A DNA stretch of 64,000 nucleotides from a virus. This document shows positions 32,733 to 42,067 of the stretch, piece by piece. Positions within the stretch are counted from its first letter, which is position 1. Each line of letters opens with the position of its first letter. The DNA is taken from the IMG/VR virus record IMGVR_UViG_3300020411_001522, positions 1-64,000 of that record, one strand, 5' to 3'. Under the pieces are notes generated by a model. It did not search any database, had not been told where the DNA came from, and worked only from the letters and a program-made list of their open reading frames with translations. Position numbers and translations under genes: made by a program.

Positions 32733-32740
32733 TATTTATA
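32733..32740 (-). promoter_or_regulatory. T4-type late promoter box TATAAATA
   Basis: Perfect octamer on the minus strand 49 bases upstream of the exported barrel gene and overlapping the end of the halogenase. Gives the barrel gene its own late promoter. Confidence 0.65.
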
Positions 32741-33890
32741 CTATTGACAAATCACGATCCCCTGACAATCCACAATGTAATTGATACATGCATGTAATGC
32801 CAAAGATATGTGTGTGATCTGGTGCATAGTAGTAGTCAGGATGCTGTGTGAGGTGAGAATTTTTGCCCTCTCCCCACGAAGATCTGACTTTGTGGATGAG
32901 TCTACCATCATTCCACCATTTTTGTCCAACCCTTGTGACACTTTTCTTACTGACCTTCTCCCAGTATCCAGAATTGTGAGCACTACCATATTGATAGTGG
33001 AAGGCAAGGGCATCAACATATGCCTCTACCATTCTTAGATACCAGAGATTAGCGAGTAGTCTCTCCTCATTTGTTTGGCCATTAACCAAATAGTCGCAGA
33101 TTCTTTTTGCGACCATATCATAATGTAATAGCGAAAGTGCTTGCAATGGCTCGAAGAAGAGCAAAGCGTTACCATTGAGTGCCAACTTATTATTGACAAT
33201 CATATCGGGTGCGTAAGATGGAGTCCACTCGAAGAGGTCTCCATGTGAGTATACAACCTCAGCATCTACATGTGACTGATAGTCCCTGTGAAACAGGTAA
33301 CCTGTCCGTGAGATGCCTTGCTTAGGAAATGGAAGACTAAACTTCCATCCATATTCATGGGCGAGGTGGTAGGTATACTCTGGGTGACCATGTATTTTAT
33401 GGTCATCGAAATATAATACACTATTGACACATGGAATGTCAATCTCTTTTCTATAGTTGCTGAGAGCACCTGAGCAGTTGATTACGAAATCATATTCATT
33501 GCTAATAGAATTAAGAGCAGTGATACGTTTTCCAATAAACTTTACTCCTTTATATTTCTCTAGATTCTCTTGGAGAAATGGGTTAAGAGTCTTAGTGTAA
33601 AAGTGAATAGCATCTGCATGTAGAAATCTATGATAGAAATGCTTTGAGTTACCCCAGTCAACAAACTCAATGCCCTTCTTATAGGACGCAAGTCCTAGGG
33701 CAATAAGATCATCGATAGTTAAACCCAATGTGCATTCTATCAGTGATGCAAATTGAGGTGTGGTTGACTCACCAACAGGAAGTTGTTGGGTGTCGGGATC
33801 ATAATAACAATCAACTTTAATGTTGTAGGTCAAGAGATTCATGATGGTAATTAAACCACCACTACCTCTGCCAATCACTGCTACCTTCAT
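32736..33890 (-). CDS. Flavin-dependent halogenase (tryptophan halogenase-like)
   Basis: 384 residues. N-terminal FAD site G-R-G-S-G-G (7-12), V-G-E-S-T-T-P (39-45), and the catalytic-Lys region Y-K-K-G-I-E-F-V-D-W (70-79). The W-x-W-x-I-P motif is degenerate (G-W-K-F-S-L-P). The family adds Cl, Br or I to aromatic compounds using FADH2 and O2; a cyanophage homologue (VirX1 from Syn10) prefers iodide. It needs a separate flavin reductase, not seen here. Length is shorter than bacterial PrnA-type enzymes (~530). Substrate unknown. Confidence 0.8.
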   Translation of the reverse strand: MKVAVIGRGSGGLITIMNLLTYNIKVDCYYDPDTQQLPVGESTTPQFASLIECTLGLTIDDLIALGLASYKKGIEFVDWGNSKHFYHRFLHADAIHFYTKTLNPFLQENLEKYKGVKFIGKRITALNSISNEYDFVINCSGALSNYRKEIDIPCVNSVLYFDDHKIHGHPEYTYHLAHEYGWKFSLPFPKQGISRTGYLFHRDYQSHVDAEVVYSHGDLFEWTPSYAPDMIVNNKLALNGNALLFFEPLQALSLLHYDMVAKRICDYLVNGQTNEERLLANLWYLRMVEAYVDALAFHYQYGSAHNSGYWEKVSKKSVTRVGQKWWNDGRLIHKVRSSWGEGKNSHLTQHPDYYYAPDHTHIFGITCMYQLHCGLSGDRDLSIV

Positions 33891-34252
33891 TCTCCTTCTA
33901 GATACTCTCGAATTTCTGCTGCTCTTGTTTCAGAGACACTCATCTTTTCTTTAGGTGAGTCTAGTCCAACTTCCTTTCGGTAGTCTTCCACTATCTTATC
34001 ATAGGGGACTTCTCTCAATTCGTCAACAATGTTTTTGCCTGACGGTTTTGTATCAAGATCTTTGATGGTATTGATATTGCTATTCCAATACCTCTTCATC
34101 TTCTTAAGCATCTTATGACGACCATCGGGATCGTCTTTATACTTTTCGATGACCTCACGCAGAAGTTTCAACTCTTTAGTTGTCTTCTGTATTGTTTTGT
34201 CTGCCCAGTCCTTGTGTCTTTTACGACCTGGCTGGTCACCAAATCCATTCAT
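33887..34252 (-). CDS. Hypothetical charged protein, 121 aa
   Basis: Lys/Arg/Glu-rich helical protein, no recognised domain. Overlaps the halogenase by 4 bases and shares a base with the stop of the 1462-residue gene (TAATG), so it is expressed with them. Confidence 0.6.
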   Translation of the reverse strand: MNGFGDQPGRKRHKDWADKTIQKTTKELKLLREVIEKYKDDPDGRHKMLKKMKRYWNSNINTIKDLDTKPSGKNIVDELREVPYDKIVEDYRKEVGLDSPKEKMSVSETRAAEIREYLEGE

Positions 34253-37200
34253 TACTGTACTCCGTTAACTCTGATTTTGAATCTGACTCGATCACGGTAT
34301 TCTTTCTTATCTATAAACCAATACATAGACTCCTTGTTATGTGACTCTTGGTAGAATGCATCATACACAGGACGTTTTGTATCTCTGTAACCTCGACCAG
34401 ATGGCTCGTATCCAATCTTAATTTCTGACGGTATGTCTTTAGTTAGTGGATTGTAATTAGGAGCACTGGATCTATGTGCTGCGATGGTAGGACTAAATGG
34501 TGCAACATTATTATCGGTGGAGTAATCCATGATCCGATCAGTATACTTAGGTGGCCAGTAGAATTCAAATTCCTGACCCTCTCCATATCCGTCACCCCAG
34601 TCCAAGACTTCGAGCAATTCTATTGTAGCATAGAAATTTGTAATTCGCTTAGGACCTGCCTTGTTGCTGTAACCTTCATTCTTTGCCCAGAAAGTTATAC
34701 CAACACGAATCTTGGCAGTGTTAGCACCGATGCCATGATCCTCTACGTTATCATCATCCTCTGGAATCAACCAGTAGTCTTGGATAAAGTATCCCATCTC
34801 ATAGTTTGTAAGGACTTCTGGATTCTGTTGCATACCATCGTAGAGGTTGTCAAGCATCCACTGTAAGTCACTAGTTGCTACGAAACTATTCATCTTGGTA
34901 TCCCACCATGAGAAACCATCGTCAGAATACTTTGCAAGTCTTGCATAGTGTGTCTCTGATTGGACGTGTCTCTTTACAGCAGTGGGTGCACCAGTGCCAT
35001 CCAAGTAGATAGGACCTGTCTTGCCATCTTTGAATAGCATTCTGGTGACAAGTTGATTGTAATGTTGTCCTTTATCTTTCTCTTTGAATCCATATGTATC
35101 AATGTATGCATTCCTATCACTGCCATCCCATCCACGGAAGGACATAGCAGCACGGTTATTAGATCCTCCCTGATCTGCTGTCCAGTGTGTGTAGCGTGGG
35201 TAATCATCATGGTCATGGATCTGATTATTAGCATCCATGTTTACTGCTTGCTGATTCTCCCAAACAGTATAGTATCTCTGCCAGTCTTCAATCTCTGAGT
35301 TTTTACCTCTGTCATCTAGGTTGTGCATGTAGCACATATCAAATCCTGTGATCTCACCACCCACACCCTTAGAAGATTCTGCCTCTGGGTTGATAGTTGA
35401 TGGGTATGGAATTGACCTAGCGTCACCTGGTTGTGTCTGTAGACGGAGGTTGAATGTTGATTCAAAGAGATAATTATCTTCATCAAGGATGCCTAACCTA
35501 GGTGTAATCTGTCCACTAGTAGGTCCTCGTTTGATCTCTGTGACTTTGAATTTAATTACGTCACCCTCAACTACCTCAAAGAAATCATCATCATGTAACT
35601 TCTGTCCGATCTCTGGCCATGCTCCTGCTCTAAACTTCTGCTCCCAAAGAACGTTATTGTTTTTCCAAAGTTTTAATATGAATACCATGCAGTCACCTGC
35701 AAGACCTTGAGTAATACCTCCAAGACTACGCAAAGAGAATTTACCTTTGGTTACTATCTTACTCTTCTGTGTCCTGTTAACTTGGAATAGATACTCACCA
35801 TTACATTTACCACATGAGATGTCTCCACTATCTCCTGTGACGTCAATGACCTCAGATCCACAATCATTTCTCATCAACAAGACATCTTTAAATGATTTCT
35901 TAAACAGTCGTGGATCACAATCTGACTTAGAAAGTAGAGGTTTAGTTATAGATGGAGGTTTGTCCTCTCTCCACACATAACATTCAATACCCTCATAGGC
36001 TGTAGCACCACCTGCCCATACAACTTCGTGCCAGAATTTACAATCATCAAAGTCACTGTCACCACTGATTAGATCCTCCCACCATTGCCAGTGATCACCT
36101 TTCCATACTGTGTAGTCTCTACTGTCACTAACAGATCCTTCTGGGTTGAGTGATTCATCAGAGAATAAAACATAATTAGATTCTGAGGATGATACACCAT
36201 CAATCCTCCATCCATCTGACAACTGAGAGAAGTTTGTAAATGTATCACCTACGTTATAACTGTTGAGTTGAGCACCATTAGAGACAAGCAAGAATCCTAA
36301 GTTGCCACCCTTGTATTGTTGAAGGATGTTGATAGGTATCATATGCTGTGTCATACCAGCCTCATTAGTTGCATCCACAACCAAAAGTTGTGCCCATCGT
36401 GGGACACCATCTGTCTCAATGTATGCCATCAAGGTATTTCTATACCCTGCCCTACCTTTTTCCACATCTATATTCATTAAGATGGTGTTGTTTACATCAT
36501 TTGGAATTAGGTAATAGTTTTTGTTAGAGTCCTTGGTAGGTGGCTCTTCTATTGTTTGCTTACGAATAGAATAGAAATGATTATCCATTTCTATGTTGCC
36601 AGTGCTTGCTTTATCTACCCGTGAAATTCTAATCGTCCCGTTACAATCGTCTCCATGTCCATCAAGAAGACAGACAGATTCATTGTCATTGTATATCCTA
36701 TCAGCAAAATTACTATTAGCAGAGTGTAGATTCTGGAAAGTAATAGGGTAAGTGCCTGCTGACATGTTGGTAAATCTTTCAGTCTGACTACCTCTCGTGC
36801 CTCGACGCTCAAATGTCTTGTTGTCAATAGTAAAACTATCACATGTCACACCTGCAATATTTGGAGAGTCTTTCCATGACCACTCGATAGTGAAGTCACA
36901 GTTACCAGAGACTGTAATACTTTGACCAGAGAATTTTACTTCTGCTGTAGAGAATAGTTTGTCATAATACCTATGTAATTCTTGTGCCTTTTCTTTCTTA
37001 CCTAGGTATGGATTCATGGCTGCAGCATCTTCATATGCCCATCCTAAAATTTCTACGAAACCATACCCACCTGCGTTTAAGGTTGCTCTCTCACCATTGC
37101 CTGGTGTGTCAGGCTCACCTGGTTTAATTGTAAGTAGAGTATCTTTTCTAGAGTTGGAATAGTATTTGTATACTGCAACTGATCTATCGTCTTTCTTATT

Positions 37201-38640
37201 CTTATGTAAGTAGAAGACAGGTTGATTAGATGTCAGTGTATATCCTGTTGGAGGTGTAGAGGATGTGCCATAGTCATGATTAGTGCCTGCCTTGTTACCT
37301 TCCAACACCATGAATGTGACATCAAAACTAGCACTGTCACCAGTAAATGATGCTGTGGTTTCTGTGCCTACAGCAGGTAGGTCACCAGTGTATGTGCAAT
37401 ACCATCTACTATCAAACTCACCATTGTCATTATATACTTCAACGTTAACAGTGATGTTAGCACTACCAAGAGTAGCACTGTATGTCCTGTTACCTGCAGA
37501 CGTATAGATTTTATTACCGCCAGGATTATCGATCTTACTACCATTCCATGACCCATCATAGTTTGTGGTCACACCTAATAGATTATGCAGACCACTACCA
37601 TAAGGTTTAAATGCTAGAGCAGCACCTTTCTGTGTCACATACTCATAGATACCAACTCTATCTGGATAGCAGTTAGCAATACAGAATGACTTGATGTTAC
37701 CGTTATATCCTCTAGGGTAGAAGGTAACACAATCCTGTGAAGGTGGTTGCCATGCACCATCAATGTATGGTTTAAACAAACACTCTAGTGCTTCCTCTAC
37801 ACACTTACCCCAGTCATCATTTTTCTGCTCAGGTGGACAATAGAATTGCTCTCTTGTATCAGTCCTCTCCCAGTATCCATCACCAATATCTTTAACTAAA
37901 TTATCTCTTTGCAACTCCCATATTTTATCACAGTCTTTACCTCCTCCACCGATAGTTGGTGGAAGAATACCTGTGCCAGGTGTAGGTATCTTAATAGGAA
38001 ATTCTACACACGTACTAGGATCTGTAGCATACTTCTCACACTCTGGACAGAATGGTAAGTATGGAAACATATCACAGATCATATCGATCGGTGGGTCTAC
38101 CCTGAGATCAGGTATATCAAACGGAGGTAGATCAATATCAGGTTGTCTAATCCCACCATCATCAAGTCCTAGAGGAGGATAACATCTTCCAACCAACTGT
38201 CTGATAACTTCCCTAGGATCTATATCCTCATCAGATGGAGGAAGTGGAGGGGGTGTAGGTAGATCAGGTGACGTGCCTCGCTCAGGACTGTTAGGTATAG
38301 GAATAGGACCGTAACATCTATTCGCAGGGTTGTCAGCAGGATCATCATAAGTTGGCACACCACTACTAGGAGGTGGCGGTGGTGTGGCGAGTGTGATTCT
38401 GACGGGATTAGATGCATCCAACGGGTTAGGTTGGAGTGACTCCTGTCTAAACGGACCGTAGCATCTTCCATCAGCACCAATGATGGGATCACTAGGCTGC
38501 AGAGTCCCAGCCGCTTGCCTTGGGTCACTAGGAATATACTGTGTAACATCCCTAGGGTTGGCAGCGTCGAGTGCGTTAGGTTGTAATTGAGGTATCTGTG
38601 GTGAATAACTTCCACCATAACACCTTGGGTCCGCTGTCAT
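34252..38640 (-). CDS. Very large Cys- and Pro-rich probable virion protein, 1462 aa
   Basis: The first ~170 residues are Pro-rich with four repeats of R-C-Y-(G/P)-P (DPRCYGG, DGRCYGP, ANRCYGP, VGRCYPP), then a Cys-rich segment, then long beta-rich Asn/Gly/Tyr/Trp-rich modules to the C-terminus, as in extracellular fibre or adhesin-type proteins. No signal peptide or known catalytic motif was seen. The companion 222-residue gene lies 5 bases upstream; a late-type AATAAATA sequence lies before it at about 38668. I infer a tail or head appendage; disulfide stabilisation is a guess. Confidence 0.65.
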   Translation of the reverse strand: MTADPRCYGGSYSPQIPQLQPNALDAANPRDVTQYIPSDPRQAAGTLQPSDPIIGADGRCYGPFRQESLQPNPLDASNPVRITLATPPPPPSSGVPTYDDPADNPANRCYGPIPIPNSPERGTSPDLPTPPPLPPSDEDIDPREVIRQLVGRCYPPLGLDDGGIRQPDIDLPPFDIPDLRVDPPIDMICDMFPYLPFCPECEKYATDPSTCVEFPIKIPTPGTGILPPTIGGGGKDCDKIWELQRDNLVKDIGDGYWERTDTREQFYCPPEQKNDDWGKCVEEALECLFKPYIDGAWQPPSQDCVTFYPRGYNGNIKSFCIANCYPDRVGIYEYVTQKGAALAFKPYGSGLHNLLGVTTNYDGSWNGSKIDNPGGNKIYTSAGNRTYSATLGSANITVNVEVYNDNGEFDSRWYCTYTGDLPAVGTETTASFTGDSASFDVTFMVLEGNKAGTNHDYGTSSTPPTGYTLTSNQPVFYLHKNKKDDRSVAVYKYYSNSRKDTLLTIKPGEPDTPGNGERATLNAGGYGFVEILGWAYEDAAAMNPYLGKKEKAQELHRYYDKLFSTAEVKFSGQSITVSGNCDFTIEWSWKDSPNIAGVTCDSFTIDNKTFERRGTRGSQTERFTNMSAGTYPITFQNLHSANSNFADRIYNDNESVCLLDGHGDDCNGTIRISRVDKASTGNIEMDNHFYSIRKQTIEEPPTKDSNKNYYLIPNDVNNTILMNIDVEKGRAGYRNTLMAYIETDGVPRWAQLLVVDATNEAGMTQHMIPINILQQYKGGNLGFLLVSNGAQLNSYNVGDTFTNFSQLSDGWRIDGVSSSESNYVLFSDESLNPEGSVSDSRDYTVWKGDHWQWWEDLISGDSDFDDCKFWHEVVWAGGATAYEGIECYVWREDKPPSITKPLLSKSDCDPRLFKKSFKDVLLMRNDCGSEVIDVTGDSGDISCGKCNGEYLFQVNRTQKSKIVTKGKFSLRSLGGITQGLAGDCMVFILKLWKNNNVLWEQKFRAGAWPEIGQKLHDDDFFEVVEGDVIKFKVTEIKRGPTSGQITPRLGILDEDNYLFESTFNLRLQTQPGDARSIPYPSTINPEAESSKGVGGEITGFDMCYMHNLDDRGKNSEIEDWQRYYTVWENQQAVNMDANNQIHDHDDYPRYTHWTADQGGSNNRAAMSFRGWDGSDRNAYIDTYGFKEKDKGQHYNQLVTRMLFKDGKTGPIYLDGTGAPTAVKRHVQSETHYARLAKYSDDGFSWWDTKMNSFVATSDLQWMLDNLYDGMQQNPEVLTNYEMGYFIQDYWLIPEDDDNVEDHGIGANTAKIRVGITFWAKNEGYSNKAGPKRITNFYATIELLEVLDWGDGYGEGQEFEFYWPPKYTDRIMDYSTDNNVAPFSPTIAAHRSSAPNYNPLTKDIPSEIKIGYEPSGRGYRDTKRPVYDAFYQESHNKESMYWFIDKKEYRDRVRFKIRVNGVQ

Positions 38641-38645
38641 TACAA

Positions 38646-39314
38646 CTAGTTATCTTCTTTGTTATTTATTTCCTCTTCCATAGTCTTGTATGCCCACTCA
38701 TCTGTGTGTCCAACTGACCACCATTTAGGTAGAGTTTCTACAGCATAGTTTTGTGTGCAGACTTTGAAGTCAGGTTGTAGTAGAGCATCATTGTTTACCA
38801 AACTGTTGTCAAAGAATTGACATCTATTGTTAGGTTGTGCAGCAAACTGTCCATTGTCCAGTGCAATAATATTAAATGTCTTATGCTCAGGATCATGCTC
38901 TGAAAAGTTTGTATCCAATACAGAGAAGTCAGGGTGTGCTGTATCAATAGTGAATTCATATTCACCAGGATGCATCTTCCTATCTTTACCAAAGAAAGAG
39001 CAGCGACCAAGGATAGGTTTCTCAACCACTGTAATATTGTAGTCGAAACAATCCCACAACTCTAGGACATCTAGTGGTAGTTGATTATCTTTATCATAAT
39101 CTTCCTTCCATACGAATGCACTGAGTGGTAACTTGTCAAACAGTGCACCGTAATCAGTCAGTAGGGTCTCAAAGTATAATGCTTTCGCTTGTATACTTCT
39201 TACTGAGATCCAAATACCAGGTGTGATCTCTCCATGACCCTTCTCTAGGTCATAAAGATACTCTTTCTTTACCCATACCTTTCTTGGAGGTAAGGGGTGG
39301 ACTAGATAACTCAT
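38646..39314 (-). CDS. Conserved cyanophage protein, 222 aa
   Basis: Acidic, beta-rich soluble protein, no known domain. I recall similar sequences in other cyanophages. Overlaps the metallopeptidase-like gene by 4 bases and precedes the 1462-residue protein by 5 bases, so it may be its chaperone or partner, which is a guess from position. Confidence 0.6.
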   Translation of the reverse strand: MSYLVHPLPPRKVWVKKEYLYDLEKGHGEITPGIWISVRSIQAKALYFETLLTDYGALFDKLPLSAFVWKEDYDKDNQLPLDVLELWDCFDYNITVVEKPILGRCSFFGKDRKMHPGEYEFTIDTAHPDFSVLDTNFSEHDPEHKTFNIIALDNGQFAAQPNNRCQFFDNSLVNNDALLQPDFKVCTQNYAVETLPKWWSVGHTDEWAYKTMEEEINNKEDN

Positions 39315-40021
39315 TCTTTAATGTAATTGTTTTCAATAAGCCACTGCTTAGTGAGTGGAGTGGGTGGATATACTTCCCACATAGGAGTGCCAGATGCACA
39401 GACTTCAAGTGCTTCCTGTGTCATGCCCTCTTCATGACCTGCCCAGAATGCCTCCTTCTCCCATGGGATCGCTTTAGGATTCTGGTAGTATGCTTTTGCT
39501 GCCATGTCTGCCCACAGACCAGGCACATCCTCTTCGGGTTTGATAATAGCAAGTAGTGTATTATCTAGCGTCCCTGCCATACAGTCTTGTGCAGCATGCC
39601 AACCCTCATGCCTGAGGACTGCCATCAAAATATGAGGACGACTAACCCATGCCTCATTCAGATACATATGGTTGCTCACCGTGTGGTATACACCTCTGTG
39701 AGCAGGAGGAAAGTATCTGGGGGATGCAACGTATACATTGATATCTAATTTATCAAATGCATTTACAATGGCATCAAATTCTGCAGACACTACATCCCAA
39801 TTCTGATTGGGAAACATGTCTCTAATATCATCACTACTCTTTACTTGTGTAATATCTTCTTTGCATTCCTTTAATAGCATACACCCCATCGCATCATATG
39901 TAAACCATCCCTTCGTAATACTATCCTCTCCTGTCCAGTCACTTTTTACAGGTGCTGCTGAAGCACAAGTAGCGACACCTAGTGCGATCCCAACGGTCAA
40001 TGCTGCAATTAATTTTTTCAT
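39311..40021 (-). CDS. Exported HExxH protein (putative metallopeptidase), 236 aa
   Basis: Clear signal peptide (MKKLIAALTVGIALGVATCA, cleavage near S-A-A), then a domain with L-R-H-E-G-W-H-A-A-Q (H138-E139-x2-H142), the HExxH zinc motif. The downstream E in F-W-A-G-H-E-E-G is a candidate third ligand. Several Cys suggest disulfides. It should work in the periplasm, so may act on host envelope proteins or in lysis. No close family was recognised; activity is inferred. Confidence 0.65.
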   Translation of the reverse strand: MKKLIAALTVGIALGVATCASAAPVKSDWTGEDSITKGWFTYDAMGCMLLKECKEDITQVKSSDDIRDMFPNQNWDVVSAEFDAIVNAFDKLDINVYVASPRYFPPAHRGVYHTVSNHMYLNEAWVSRPHILMAVLRHEGWHAAQDCMAGTLDNTLLAIIKPEEDVPGLWADMAAKAYYQNPKAIPWEKEAFWAGHEEGMTQEALEVCASGTPMWEVYPPTPLTKQWLIENNYIKE

Positions 40022-40055
40022 TTCTTACTCCGCCGTACCTACTAATTATAACATT

Positions 40056-40084
40056 AAAAAAGAGACCTGTGGAAGCAAGTCTCT
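40056..40084 (-). terminator. Terminator downstream of the 51-residue gene
   Basis: AGAGAC/GTCTCT stem (40061-40066 with 40079-40084) followed on the minus strand by a T6 tract. It separates the small conserved gene from the exported HExxH gene. A TATAAT-like hexamer at about 40045 may restart transcription for the latter. Confidence 0.7.
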
Positions 40085-40110
40085 TAAAAGATACGATAGA
40101 TTTTATTGGT

Positions 40111-40266
40111 CTAGTAGTCTAACACCTCCTTACAGATTCGTTTGCACGCTGACCTTGTATCTGTACACTCAACCAAGCACTCGTAGTAATCATCCTCGCG
40201 ATGATTTTGGTTAGGCTCAAAAGGATGCCATGCCTCTAGTTGATTGTAAGGTAGTACGTTTTTCAT
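40111..40266 (-). CDS. Small conserved cyanophage protein, 51 aa
   Basis: Begins MKNVLPYNQLEAWHPFEPNQ; C-terminal Y-E-C-L-V-E-C-T-D-T-R-S-A-C-K-R-I-C-K-E-V with four Cys, which may bind a metal or form disulfides. I recognise this from other cyanophages. An in-frame ATG at 40290 would add 8 residues; the given start has GGA at a fair distance. Flanked by a terminator and a TATAAATA box, so it is its own unit. Confidence 0.6.
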   Translation of the reverse strand: MKNVLPYNQLEAWHPFEPNQNHREDDYYECLVECTDTRSACKRICKEVLDY

Positions 40267-40336
40267 AAGCATTTCCGTTGTCGGACTCATAACAAAGATG
40301 AGTTTGATTCATCTTCCTACCCTCTAATTCTACTAT

Positions 40337-40344
40337 TATTTATA
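40337..40344 (-). promoter_or_regulatory. T4-type late promoter box TATAAATA
   Basis: Perfect octamer on the minus strand immediately after the T-tract of the psbA-unit terminator, 70 bases upstream of the 51-residue gene. Terminator and late promoter are fused back to back. Confidence 0.6.
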
Positions 40345-40368
40345 AAAAAAGGGGGCATTTCTGCCCCC
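40345..40368 (-). terminator. Terminator of the psbA unit
   Basis: 7-bp GC stem GGGGGCA/TGCCCCC (40351-40357 with 40362-40368), 4-base loop, followed on the minus strand by T7. Strong rho-independent terminator ending the psbA/small membrane protein transcript. Confidence 0.85.
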
Positions 40369-40393
40369 GACGTAATAAAAAGAAATGCCTAGT

Positions 40394-40492
40394 TTAAGTT
40401 AGGACTGGTCCTAAAGTGATACCTACAGCAACAAAGAATAAGAATTCAAAGATGGGTAGATAACCTGCATTCTTTAGTAGAAATTGAGTCAT
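40394..40492 (-). CDS. Small hydrophobic membrane protein, 32 aa
   Basis: MTQFLLKNAGYLPIFEFLFF is its start; almost all hydrophobic, one membrane helix, ending G-I-T-L-G-P-V-L-T. It lies 26 bases downstream of psbA before the psbA terminator, so is probably co-transcribed with it. Possibly a small thylakoid-targeted protein; not matched to a known photosystem subunit. Confidence 0.55.
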   Translation of the reverse strand: MTQFLLKNAGYLPIFEFLFFVAVGITLGPVLT

Positions 40493-40518
40493 TTGACCTT
40501 GTGCTCCTCAGGTGTAAC

Positions 40519-41610
40519 TTAACCGATTGCAGGTGCAGTCAGTGCAACAGGCACGGACTCAGCAGCAGCGAGGTCAAGTGGGAAGTTGTGAGCATTACGC
40601 TCGTGCATTACTTCCATACCAAGGTTTGCTCTGTTAAGAATGTCACCCCAAGTAGGAATAACTTTACCACCTGCATCAACAACTGACTGGTTAAAGTTGA
40701 AACCATTCAAGTTGAATGCCATAGTAGAGATACCCATAGCAGTAATCCAGATACAAACAACTGGGAATGCTGCAAGGAAGAAGTGAAGACTTCTAGAGTT
40801 ATTGAAAGAAGCATACTGGAAGATAAGACGACCAAAGTAACCATGAGCAGCTACGATGTTGTATGTTTCTTCTTCTTGTCCAAATTTGTAACCGTAGTTT
40901 TGAGACTCTTGCTCAGTAGTTTCTCTAATAAGAGAAGAAGTAACAAGAGATCCGTGCATTGCACTAAACAAAGATCCACCAAACACACCTGCAACACCAA
41001 TCATATGGAATGGGTGCATAAGAATGTTGTGCTCTGCTTGGAATACAAACATGAAGTTGAATGTACCTGCGATGCCAAGAGGCATACCATCAGAGAAAGA
41101 TCCTTGACCGAAAGGATATACTAGGAAAACTGACGCTGCTGCTGCAACTGGTGCAGAGTAAGCAACACAGATCCAAGGTCGCATACCTAGTCTGTAACTA
41201 AGTTCCCATTGGCGTCCCATGTAAGCTGAGATACCGATAAGGAAGTGGAAGATAACGAGTTGATAAGGTCCTCCGTTGTAGAGCCATTCGTCAACTGTTC
41301 CTGCTTCCCAGATTGGGTAGAAGTGTAGTCCGATTGCGTTGCTGCTTGGGACGACTGCTCCTGAGATGATGTTGTTTCCATAGAGTAGAGATCCTGCTAC
41401 AGGTTCGCGAATACCGTCGATATCGACGGGAGGGGCTGCAATAAATGCAACGATGAAACATGCTGCTGCAGTGAGCAAGCATGGGATCATGAGCACACCA
41501 AACCAACCAACATAAAGTCTGTTGTTAGTAGATGTAACCCACTGACAGAACTCATCCCATCCAGAGAGGAGTCCACCACGTTGGCGAATGCCAGAGTTGA
41601 TAGTAGTCAT
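40519..41610 (-). CDS. psbA: Photosystem II D1 protein
   Basis: 363 residues from ATG 41610 ([20 protein letters not shown]); the frame opens 19 codons earlier but that part is non-D1. Contains the D1 hallmarks: [28 protein letters not shown], and the C-terminal N-F-P-L-D-L-A-A processing region. No intron. Phage D1 replaces photodamaged host D1 so photosynthesis continues during infection. The 181-base upstream region is rich in inverted repeats. Confidence 0.95.
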   Translation of the reverse strand: MTTINSGIRQRGGLLSGWDEFCQWVTSTNNRLYVGWFGVLMIPCLLTAAACFIVAFIAAPPVDIDGIREPVAGSLLYGNNIISGAVVPSSNAIGLHFYPIWEAGTVDEWLYNGGPYQLVIFHFLIGISAYMGRQWELSYRLGMRPWICVAYSAPVAAAASVFLVYPFGQGSFSDGMPLGIAGTFNFMFVFQAEHNILMHPFHMIGVAGVFGGSLFSAMHGSLVTSSLIRETTEQESQNYGYKFGQEEETYNIVAAHGYFGRLIFQYASFNNSRSLHFFLAAFPVVCIWITAMGISTMAFNLNGFNFNQSVVDAGGKVIPTWGDILNRANLGMEVMHERNAHNFPLDLAAAESVPVALTAPAIG

Positions 41611-41791
41611 TAATTGAGAGTTTAAGTAATAGTGCAGGGAACACTGAGTATAATATTCCTGTCTCACCCTCAGAGGCAGGTATTAGAGACTTGCTTTACA
41701 TCCCCATAGGTCTCGGTTAATGGGATGTTATGTAACGAAACCGTTACATGGTGTTGGGATCAACACGCTTCTTAGTATATAGGCTTTTTGG
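41611..41791 (-). promoter_or_regulatory. Structured psbA upstream region
   Basis: Non-coding. Going towards psbA it holds inverted repeats GTGTTG/CAACAC (41751-41766), TGTAACG/CGTTACA (41731-41748), GAGAC/GTCTC (41686-41714) and CCTGYCTC/GAGRCAGG (41658-41680), then a TATACT-like -10 at about 41650. This could be a regulatory RNA or leader; PhotoRC-type RNA motifs are known upstream of phage psbA, but the match was not tested. Confidence 0.5.
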
Positions 41792-42067
41792 TTATTCTGT
41801 CAAGGGGTCAGGCAAACCTAAAAATTCTTGCCCATACTTGTGATAGCAGTTGATTATCTCCTTGTGGATTTTCTCTTCATGAAAACCCTCTCCTTTTTTC
41901 ATCTTCTCCAAGTGCTCTTGGAATAACCCTTGACTGATGTAGAGTGCACAAAATTCATAGACGTCGCGACTCAAGGGAATCTTAGCATAGATAAATGCGT
42001 TCAAACAAAACTGGCGAGCATGCATGTTTCCATCATTGTATCGCCAGTCGGAGGAGATGTCAGTCAT
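41792..42067 (-). CDS. Conserved hypothetical protein, 91 aa
   Basis: Start at ATG 42067 (MTDISSDWRYNDGNMHARQF), overlapping the next gene by 8 bases. Helical, with one Cys-rich position; no recognised family. Between the peroxiredoxin gene group and psbA. Confidence 0.55.
   Translation of the reverse strand: MTDISSDWRYNDGNMHARQFCLNAFIYAKIPLSRDVYEFCALYISQGLFQEHLEKMKKGEGFHEEKIHKEIINCYHKYGQEFLGLPDPLTE

Noticed and set aside
40519-41667. psbA start 19 codons upstream and a possible intron
   Set aside because: The upstream codons do not match D1; MTTINSG is the standard D1 start, and the coding sequence is continuous without an intron.
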